Positions 1 to 6,788 of a stretch of DNA of 11,158 bases are shown piece after piece. Numbering within the stretch: the stretch's first letter is position 1; each line of letters opens with the position of its first letter. A model generated the notes under the pieces. It saw nothing but the letters and a program-made list of their open reading frames with translations, ran no database searches and was not told where the DNA came from. Source of the DNA: JAGVIE01 sp964520905. Its GTDB lineage: Bacteria > Bacteroidota > Ignavibacteria > UBA10030 > SZUA-254. Both the position numbers and the translations under genes were made by a program. The DNA is taken from assembly GCA_964520905.1 (NCBI GenBank), contig CAZFQL010000032.1, positions 1-11,158 on the forward strand, read 5' to 3'.

Positions 1-2031
1 AACATCCTGCATCCCGTTTGCGGAAATTTCACAGGCATCTTTATTACGACGGGTAGCGTTAATATTGGAACGGTAACACGAAATATCATAGGTGATTCAT
101 CGCTCGCTAATAGTATTAATATCGGTGGTCCTGCTATGATCGGAGGAGTTATTGCTCATTCTCAATTCCCTACTCCGGGTATTGTGAATATTGAAAATAA
201 TATTATTGCCAATATTATACAGCCATCTTCGAGCATTGTCGAATTCCGTGGCATAAGTATCTTTGGAATTCGAAAATTTTGCGTAGAAAAGAATAAAATT
301 CATAATGTCGGACCCATCGACGTGAATGCTAAGAATCCTGTTTATGGAATCTATCTGGCTGGCACTAACGATACAGGATATGTCGTCAATAACATGGTTA
401 CACTTGCTGATGGAATTACAAATAACTGCCGTTATATTGGAATATATGATACTACATGGTATAGTATGATGACGTTTTTGGACATACAACATAATTCTGT
501 ATTTATTGGTGGAACTGCTAATGGTGCAAATAACACATATGGTTATTTACGCGTGGGTCAATCCAAGATTGACATTAAAAATAATATTTTTTATAATGCA
601 CGGTTTGCTGGGACGGGATTCCATGTTGCGTTGGGGAATGTGTATATTCCAATAGTCGGTGCATCAGACTATAACATTTTAAATAATGTTAACAGTTCTT
701 CACTTACTCAATTTCTTATGGGGTATCAGAATCTACCCACCTGGCAATTAATGCTTTCCTGTGATTTTAACAGTTTCAATGCGAATCCACAATATCAAAA
801 TCCCGCGGTTGGAGACCTTCATATCAATCCGGCACTCTATTCACCAGCCGATAATGGAGGTGTCCCGATTCTGAGTGTTGTTGATGATTTTGATGGTAAT
901 CCGCGAGGACCTGCACCCGATATTGGTGCGGATGAATACACAATCAACGCGCCGAGTGCATTCACACAAATCTCTCCATCAAATGGAAGTTCGAATCAAC
1001 CTGTGAATGGAACATTATCATGGCACGCTTCGGCAGCTGCTGGTCAGTATTTAGTTTATCTCGATACACTGAATCCACCAAGCTTCGTTATAAGTCAGAC
1101 AGACACAAATTATTCGTATTCAGGACTTGATACTAATAAAAGATATTATTGGCAAATTCATGCTGTGAATTCAAGTGGAAATATACAAGCGACCGGCTCC
1201 CCATGGTCATTCTACACCGGAGTAACATCAGAAGTAACACGATCTTATTTGATGATGGATGGTTGGAACATGGTTTCAGTGCCGCTTCTTGTTGATGATT
1301 ATCGAAAGAGCGCTCTTTATCCGACAGCAGTTTCCGATGCATTCACTTATACGACTTCTTATGTCACGAAAGATACACTTGAAAATGGAATCGGATATTG
1401 GGCAAAGTTCGATGGAGCACAAAGTGTCGCCTTCACAGGTTTGGTTGATGATGAAGATACAATCGATGTCAAACTTGGCTGGAACATGATCGGAACCATA
1501 AGCAATCCTATTGTGGCAGATTCTATTACATCTATTTCCGGCGGCATCATTACATCATCGTTCTGGGGTTACGATGGAAATTATTTCGATGAAGATACTC
1601 TCGTCCCGGGTAATGGCTATTGGGTAAAAGTCACTCAGGATGGATCACTTATTTTGAGTTCAGCAGGATCACTTACAATGTCAAATAGAATAAAGATTGT
1701 ACCTTCTGGTGAATTACCGCCATCTCCGCCGGGCGGTGAAGTATCTAACTTACTCCCAACAGTTCCAACAACATATGTACTCGAACAAAACTATCCTAAT
1801 CCATTCAATCCAATAACAATTATCAAGTATCAATTGCCAACTGACATTTATGTAACACTGAGGATATATAATATGCTCGGTCAGGCAGCGACTACACTTG
1901 TAGATGGAATGCAGATGGCAGGCTACAAGTCGGTAGAGTTCAACGCCGGTAATTTGCCAAGCGGAATTTACACTTATAGATTCACCGCAGGTATCACTAC
2001 CGAGGTGAGAAAGATGCTTCTTCTGAAATAA
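1..2031 (+). CDS. Secreted beta-helix surface protein with T9SS C-terminal sorting domain (5' end outside window)
   Basis: The frame is open from base 1 with no stop upstream of the first ATG at 136, so the gene starts before the window; 676 codons are visible (numbered here from base 1). Residues 1 to about 255 are rich in short Asn/Ile/Gly strands ('NNIIANI', 'IDIKNNIFYNA') typical of a right-handed parallel beta-helix. Residues about 262-313 (NPQYQN ... LHINPALYSPADNGG ... PDIGADEY) match the segment that closes many such proteins (choice-of-anchor Q type). A fibronectin-III-like stretch follows at about 316-405, then a 'GWNMVSVPL ... GYWAKF ... GWNMIGTIS ... GYWVKV' module at about 421-560. 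Residues 592-676 are a type A T9SS sorting domain (LEQNYPNPFNP ... LPSGIYTYRFTAG ... KMLLLK), so export through the outer membrane and surface attachment or release are expected. Substrate and function are unknown. No terminator is visible before the next gene. Confidence 0.85.
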   Translation, partial: NILHPVCGNFTGIFITTGSVNIGTVTRNIIGDSSLANSINIGGPAMIGGVIAHSQFPTPGIVNIENNIIANIIQPSSSIVEFRGISIFGIRKFCVEKNKIHNVGPIDVNAKNPVYGIYLAGTNDTGYVVNNMVTLADGITNNCRYIGIYDTTWYSMMTFLDIQHNSVFIGGTANGANNTYGYLRVGQSKIDIKNNIFYNARFAGTGFHVALGNVYIPIVGASDYNILNNVNSSSLTQFLMGYQNLPTWQLMLSCDFNSFNANPQYQNPAVGDLHINPALYSPADNGGVPILSVVDDFDGNPRGPAPDIGADEYTINAPSAFTQISPSNGSSNQPVNGTLSWHASAAAGQYLVYLDTLNPPSFVISQTDTNYSYSGLDTNKRYYWQIHAVNSSGNIQATGSPWSFYTGVTSEVTRSYLMMDGWNMVSVPLLVDDYRKSALYPTAVSDAFTYTTSYVTKDTLENGIGYWAKFDGAQSVAFTGLVDDEDTIDVKLGWNMIGTISNPIVADSITSISGGIITSSFWGYDGNYFDEDTLVPGNGYWVKVTQDGSLILSSAGSLTMSNRIKIVPSGELPPSPPGGEVSNLLPTVPTTYVLEQNYPNPFNPITIIKYQLPTDIYVTLRIYNMLGQAATTLVDGMQMAGYKSVEFNAGNLPSGIYTYRFTAGITTEVRKMLLLK

Positions 2032-2103
2032 AAATAATTTAAAAAATTAATCCGATGATTAAACATAATTAACAAATAAAGTAACAATTATTCTGGAGGT
2101 CTT

Positions 2104-5100
2104 ATGACATCCTTACAAGTTAATAAACTTTTAAAGCTCATGAGCTTTCGCCTGAGCTTACTCTTGTGGTGTATGCTGATATTGTTCAGCATAAGCTCAG
2201 ATTTTGGATTTGCGAGTCCACAAGAGGTTACAGTACCAACCGATATGTTTCCACCGCCCGGGAAATATATCAGCGACTCAGGTAATACAATTTCTTTTCC
2301 AATCGGAGTGCAGATGAGAAACCTTGTACTTCGTGATATTCCAATCGTAGGTTCACTGCCCGCCGGCGGTAGTAGTATGTTGTATAATTTCAACGCTACT
2401 ATGGGTTTCGATTTATCGATGGATGGTGGAGCAACATTTCAATATAAACAAGGCAATGTTTCGGCAACATGGAGGGTAGATTATTTAGTCCCATACGCCA
2501 ACGCAAAATTGGCTCACATCGCTTCAATCGAAGAGAAAAAGTACTATGACGTAGAGATACTTCAAATGGATATAGCGGGAGGAACAATCCCCTCATTTAT
2601 GCATATTCGCGAAAGCCCGACATTGGCATCTCTTGGAAACCATACTATCATTGAAAAAGAACCAGGTGTATTCTGGATTGATAGTTTCTTCGACATTTTT
2701 ACAGAAGTTAGTCTCGATGGTGGATTATCGTGGCCACAAGCAAATAAAGCGATTAGAAACCACAATGACTATCCAGCAGACTCATTTTTTGACGTGTTTT
2801 ATATTCCATTAACTGGAGAATATCAAAGCTCAAGTGATAGAGATTTGTATTGGGGAAGCGGTGATGAATTTGAAATGAAGAATATCTCATTTCATGATCC
2901 ATCATCTACTATACTACCTCCTCCACTTGGAGCAACCCATACTCATTCATACGGCTGGACTGTGGATTTTAAAATGTCAATCGACGGGGGAATGTCATGG
3001 ACGGATGGCAACGCACCATGCAATGCAACTGTTTCAGCTTATCATGATACGGATGATGTCTCAGCGAGCTTTTTCGATACAGAAATGCTTCAACTTGATA
3101 TTACCGGTGGCTCACTCCCTATGGGTATGCTGATACGTGAGAGTCCGACTCTCGCATCAACGGGGAAGATAAATGCGCGAACCGCTGGTGGTGGATATAT
3201 GATCAGCAGTTTCTTCGATATCTTTACGGAAGTTAGCTTTGATGGTGGTCTGAGCTGGACACCTGCAACCGGTCCACCATTGACAGTTGAGATGAAACAT
3301 GAAGTTGAGATTGATACGTTTCCACATACTTTAGCCCAGATGACACTGCAATATCCGGATATGTCGGTTGAAACAATCAACTTGACAGGACCAACAACTG
3401 TCTTTGTCGATATTCCCAATGATGGTACTGCTGAGGATACAGATCAAGATGGTCTTGATCAGGTGCCAACGGAGATTCTATCGATGAACTTAACTGGTTT
3501 TGGCTCGATAGGACCGGTGACGATGACATTAGATTCACGCCATCGGACAGTAGGGGAGATAGAAGAGAATGCGAACAACACTCCCGGTAAATTAGACTTG
3601 CCACCATTCGCAGTTTCGGGATCGGCATCAAGCTTCTTTGATGTATTTTTCGAAGTGACGGTTGGTCAGATGCAATTATATGGAGCCATGCCGGCGCACA
3701 TGCAAGTTACACTTAAACACAAGCCGCCGTTACAGGGTGAAACATACGTCATGTCGCCATTCCCACCGATTCCATTAGTGGATATTCAAGGAAATCCGAC
3801 AGGTATCACGTTACTTGAAGCATCACATACGCCGAATCCAGTTGTCGAGATTGATCATTTTCCCCACTCATTCGCACTTGTCGAAGTTCAATTTCCCGGA
3901 GGAACAACTGAGCTGATGCGTCTTACCGGACCTACAACTGTTGAAGTGGTAATTCCACCCAGCGGTCAGGCGTGGGATTACGACGGTGACGGTCGAGACC
4001 AAGTGCCAACCGAGATGGTGCAGATGAATCTAACAGGAACAAGTCCTACCCTCGGCTCGGTAAATTTACGGATGCGTAATTCCATGAGCCATCCTTATCA
4101 GCGAACCATTGGTGAGATAGAGGAAACAGCCAATATGACTCCTGGCACTTTGGATCTTCCTCCATTCACATTTAGCGGTACCGCGGAGAGTTTCTTCGAT
4201 GTTTTCTTTGAGATCGAAACAGGCGGAATGGTATTACACAACGATGCTGCAAAAAGGATGGAAAGAATCATCACACACAAACCACCCGCATTAGGAGAGG
4301 GATATGAAAATTATGAGTCAGTAGGACTGTTTGACGAAGATGAAAATCCAACGGGCATCTCTATCCGCAAGGCGATTCATATTCCGAATCCGGGTGAAAT
4401 AGATTACTTCCGCAATACTACATCACAAATTGAATTGATCTATCCAGGACCATCAACTGAGATCATTCAATTGAACGGCACATCGACTGTTCAGGTTATG
4501 ATTCCGGAAGACGGAAGCGCTACAGATAGTGATGCTGATGGTTTAGATGATGTTAAAACCGAAATGTTACAAATGGATTTGACAGGGAATAGCTCTGTCT
4601 TTGGTGCAATAAACGTAAGTCTGCGTGAGCATATACAGAGTCCGTTCCAAAAAACAACTGGTATGATAGAAGAGATGGTCAACAGCACTCCCGGCAAATT
4701 GGACTTACCTCCATTTACACCTTCTGGAACTGCTAACAGTTTCTTTGATGTATTCATCGAGATTAATTTTCCTCAAATGAAATTCCATAACGGAGCTGGT
4801 AAAAATATAAATGAAACGATCACATACAAACCAGCCGCACCGGGCGAAACGTGGGAAGGATCTATCGTGGTTCAATTATTAGATGAAAACAATCTACCGA
4901 CAGGCATCCAGATGCAGTTAATGGCCTATACGCCTATAAGTAAGATTACACGCAGTCGTGATGTCCCAGTAGGTTGGAGTATGCTTTCCGTACCTTTAAC
5001 TGTTGATGACTATACGAAAACCACATTATTCCCAACTGCGATTTCCGATGCCTTCGCATATGAGGGATCTTATGTAATCAAGGACATCCTTGCGAATATG

Positions 5101-5760
5101 GTTGGCTATTGGATGAAGTTTGATAGAGCGCAAACCATCAGCATTACCGGTTATGAACGGTTGAAAGACACTGCCCATGTTATTCAAGGTTGGAACATGG
5201 TCGGCTCGATAAGTTCACCTATCCCAGTCTGTAAGATCATCTCAATTCCGGCTGGTATTTTCGCCTCCGATTTTTTTAGTTACGATAATTCATATCTCAC
5301 TGTAGATACACTTAAACCGATACACGGATACTGGATAAAAATGTCGAGCGATGGTGATTTGGTATATCCTATGGACGGGTACGATTGCAGTCCTCTAACA
5401 AATCGGATAAAGAATATCTCAGAGGGTGAAAGTCCACCAGCACCACCTGAACTCGCAATCCGCAATCCACGAAACGAAATCCCAAGCCATTTCGCTCTTG
5501 ATCAGAATTATCCTAATCCTTTCAATCCATCGACAATTATCAAGTATCAATTGCCCCCGACAGCAGTCGGGGACAATTATGTAACATTGAGGATATATAA
5601 TATGCTCGGTCAGGAGGTGATGACACTTGTAGATGGAATGCAGATGGCAGGGTACAAGTCGGTGGAGTTCAACGCCGATAATTTGCCGAGCGGCATTTAT
5701 ACATATAGATTAACCGCAGGAACCACTACCGATGTGAAGAAGATGATGATACTTAAGTAA
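2104..5760 (+). CDS. Large secreted repeat protein with DxDxDG loops and T9SS sorting domain
   Basis: 1218 residues. The start is ATG 2104, with GGAGGT at 2095-2100 three bases upstream. A signal peptide is visible (hydrophobic core about 14-32, likely cleavage near FAS-PQ at 38/39). Four Asp-box-like motifs, SxDGGxSW or close, lie near 105-112, 203-210, 292-299 and 378-385. Two related modules (about 147-210 and 323-386) share 'LQxDIxGG', 'IRESPTLAS' and 'SFFDIFTEVSxDGGLSW'. Three longer repeats start near 401, 581 and 764 (period about 180). Each has 'EID.F', a calcium-loop-like DxDxDGxD (445-452, 625-632, 808-815), 'TExxxMxLTG', 'TPGxLDLPPF' and 'SFFDVFxE'. The 'GWSMLSVPL ... GYWMKF' module (957 to about 1090) and the sorting domain (about 1131-1218) match those of the upstream gene, implying T9SS export. 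Calcium binding is inferred. No enzymatic domain is recognised; an adhesin or surface-layer role is possible. Confidence 0.85.
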   Translation: MTSLQVNKLLKLMSFRLSLLLWCMLILFSISSDFGFASPQEVTVPTDMFPPPGKYISDSGNTISFPIGVQMRNLVLRDIPIVGSLPAGGSSMLYNFNATMGFDLSMDGGATFQYKQGNVSATWRVDYLVPYANAKLAHIASIEEKKYYDVEILQMDIAGGTIPSFMHIRESPTLASLGNHTIIEKEPGVFWIDSFFDIFTEVSLDGGLSWPQANKAIRNHNDYPADSFFDVFYIPLTGEYQSSSDRDLYWGSGDEFEMKNISFHDPSSTILPPPLGATHTHSYGWTVDFKMSIDGGMSWTDGNAPCNATVSAYHDTDDVSASFFDTEMLQLDITGGSLPMGMLIRESPTLASTGKINARTAGGGYMISSFFDIFTEVSFDGGLSWTPATGPPLTVEMKHEVEIDTFPHTLAQMTLQYPDMSVETINLTGPTTVFVDIPNDGTAEDTDQDGLDQVPTEILSMNLTGFGSIGPVTMTLDSRHRTVGEIEENANNTPGKLDLPPFAVSGSASSFFDVFFEVTVGQMQLYGAMPAHMQVTLKHKPPLQGETYVMSPFPPIPLVDIQGNPTGITLLEASHTPNPVVEIDHFPHSFALVEVQFPGGTTELMRLTGPTTVEVVIPPSGQAWDYDGDGRDQVPTEMVQMNLTGTSPTLGSVNLRMRNSMSHPYQRTIGEIEETANMTPGTLDLPPFTFSGTAESFFDVFFEIETGGMVLHNDAAKRMERIITHKPPALGEGYENYESVGLFDEDENPTGISIRKAIHIPNPGEIDYFRNTTSQIELIYPGPSTEIIQLNGTSTVQVMIPEDGSATDSDADGLDDVKTEMLQMDLTGNSSVFGAINVSLREHIQSPFQKTTGMIEEMVNSTPGKLDLPPFTPSGTANSFFDVFIEINFPQMKFHNGAGKNINETITYKPAAPGETWEGSIVVQLLDENNLPTGIQMQLMAYTPISKITRSRDVPVGWSMLSVPLTVDDYTKTTLFPTAISDAFAYEGSYVIKDILANMVGYWMKFDRAQTISITGYERLKDTAHVIQGWNMVGSISSPIPVCKIISIPAGIFASDFFSYDNSYLTVDTLKPIHGYWIKMSSDGDLVYPMDGYDCSPLTNRIKNISEGESPPAPPELAIRNPRNEIPSHFALDQNYPNPFNPSTIIKYQLPPTAVGDNYVTLRIYNMLGQEVMTLVDGMQMAGYKSVEFNADNLPSGIYTYRLTAGTTTDVKKMMILK
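5555..5572. repeat. Small perfect inverted repeat inserted in a sorting-domain coding region
   Basis: CCCCGAC (5555-5561), loop AGCA, GTCGGGG (5566-5572): a perfect 7-bp palindrome arm pair. It sits within the T9SS sorting-domain coding region of the large repeat protein, exactly where the otherwise near-identical tail of the upstream gene reads QLPTDIYVTL instead of QLPPTAVGDNYVTL, a net gain of four codons. It is probably a dispersed GC-rich hairpin repeat that inserted in frame; its dispersal cannot be seen from this window. Confidence 0.6.
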
Positions 5761-5768
5761 TATTTGAA

Positions 5769-5814
5769 GTGCGGCTCACTTTCCCGCGAAGCGGGATGAG
5801 TCGCACATTATTTT
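5769..5814 (+). terminator. Rho-independent terminator-like hairpin after the T9SS-tailed gene
   Basis: GTGCGGCTCA (5769-5778) pairs with TGAGTCGCAC (5797-5806) with one G-U pair. After a 3-nt bulge (CTT), TCCCGC (5782-5787) pairs with GCGGGA (5791-5796) around a GAA loop. ATTATTTT follows at 5807-5814. It begins 8 bases after the stop codon at 5760, so it probably ends the transcript of the large repeat protein. The T run is interrupted, so efficiency is uncertain. Confidence 0.7.
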
Positions 5815-5838
5815 GATATGTGCCGATATGGGATAGTG

Positions 5839-5867
5839 TTGACATTAATATGTCTATTAGTTAATTT
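5839..5867 (+). promoter_or_regulatory. Candidate promoter for the beta-barrel gene
   Basis: TTGACA (5839-5844) is followed after 17 bases by TAATTT (5862-5867), a good -35 and a fair -10 for a housekeeping sigma-70. It lies just downstream of the terminator-like hairpin and about 70 bases upstream of the start at 5941. No classical Bacteroidetes TTTG / TAnnTTTG pair was found. AT-rich sequence makes chance matches likely. Confidence 0.35.
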
Positions 5868-5940
5868 ACCACTTGATAAAATGGTCTTACTAACAAATAA
5901 TTTAATTTGTGTGTTTAATCATTAACCAAATGGAGTATTT

Positions 5941-6528
5941 ATGAAGATCAAAATCTTTTTTGCTTTGCTGGTAAGTGTATTTTTGTGTCAATATACATTT
6001 TCTCAGGTTCGTACTGATGAAACAAAGAAAACAGTACAAGAACAGAAAGGTGATACAACTGTTACTCGTTCAGTTATTATTTCAGAGAGTGAAGACATTA
6101 CTCCACGTCATCATATGATTGTTGTTAATCCGCTTAAGTTTTTACTCTTTTATAATATATCTTATTATCAAATGGTATCCGCAAATATTGGGATTGGAGC
6201 CGGAGTACAATCGCCAACAATTGCAGGGATAAATGGGATTGGATTTAATGCTGAAATGCGTTTCTACCCGTCCGGCAAAACTCTGCGAGGATTCTATTTC
6301 GCACCAAATATTTCATATAATCGATTATCGGGAGAAAATAGTGATCATGCTATTTCTATAACTTCCATTGGTGGATTGATTGGCTGGCAATGGTTCCCTG
6401 GAGATGATTTCGCCATGGGACTTGGTATAGGGATTGATCATTACTTTGCTTCAAAAGATGATGGTGATTTTGGAAAATACGATGGAAATGCTCCAGCTCT
6501 TCGCTTTGATATTGGTTATGCATGGTAG
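5941..6528 (+). CDS. Small outer-membrane beta-barrel-like protein with signal peptide
   Basis: 195 residues. ATG 5941 has GGAG at 5932-5935, five bases upstream. Residues 1-21 form a typical signal peptide (MKIK, hydrophobic core, FSQ before VR at about 22). After a charged Thr/Glu/Lys-rich spacer (about 23-58), the rest alternates polar and hydrophobic residues with many Gly and aromatics. Examples are 'ANIGIGAGVQSP', 'FNAEMRFYPSG', 'GFYFAPNISYN' and 'GGLIGWQWFPG', and the protein ends 'LRFDIGYAW', a strand finishing in an aromatic residue as in many outer-membrane barrels. It is reminiscent of DUF3575-type or other small OmpA/OmpW-like barrels, but I cannot assign a family firmly. It is probably monocistronic, with hairpins on both sides. 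The function is unknown. Confidence 0.8.
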   Translation: MKIKIFFALLVSVFLCQYTFSQVRTDETKKTVQEQKGDTTVTRSVIISESEDITPRHHMIVVNPLKFLLFYNISYYQMVSANIGIGAGVQSPTIAGINGIGFNAEMRFYPSGKTLRGFYFAPNISYNRLSGENSDHAISITSIGGLIGWQWFPGDDFAMGLGIGIDHYFASKDDGDFGKYDGNAPALRFDIGYAW

Positions 6529-6534
6529 CTTTCA

Positions 6535-6557
6535 CATTTTCATACGAAAATGGTTTT
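6535..6557 (+). terminator. Weak terminator-like hairpin after the beta-barrel gene
   Basis: CATTTTC (6535-6541), loop ATAC, GAAAATG (6546-6552), then GTTTT. It is a perfect 7-bp but AT-rich stem, six bases after the stop codon at 6528. It may act alone or with the larger hairpin at 6610-6684. Confidence 0.4.
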
Positions 6558-6609
6558 GATAGAATAACTTTTTTTTTGATCTATTTTTTGATAGATTAGG
6601 CAGCAATAA

Positions 6610-6684
6610 AAAAAACCTGTCTCCGGGATCCCACGTGATTTGCTGGCCCTCCCACGGCAATCACAACCCGGGGATGGGTTTTTT
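6610..6684 (+). terminator. Long structured hairpin framed by A and T runs (terminator or structured RNA)
   Basis: The outer stem pairs 6610-6627 with 6667-6684: six A-T pairs, then twelve pairs including G-U wobbles, ending CCGGG/CCCGG. An inner stem pairs GTGATT(T)GC (6635-6643) with GCAATCAC (6657-6664), one base bulged. A possible TGG/CCA tip lies at 6644-6646 and 6652-6654. The A run before and T run after allow it to work as a terminator on either strand. It lies between the beta-barrel gene (ends 6528) and the restriction gene (starts 6789). The rest of 6529-6788 holds two weaker AT-rich hairpins (6535-6552, 6579-6596) and no gene. Confidence 0.55.
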
Positions 6685-6788
6685 GTTGATTATTTTTACT
6701 TGATTGCTTCCATATAGATTAGTAAATTGAACGACATTAATATTCAATTCAGAGTATTGAGAAATCTTTAGAACTTATCCGTCAACTT

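Noticed and set aside
3090..3631. Minus-strand open frames of 84-109 codons opposite the large repeat protein
   Set aside because: They recur opposite each protein repeat (also at 4098-4280 and 4491-4757), as expected from the repeat structure on the other strand; no start signals.
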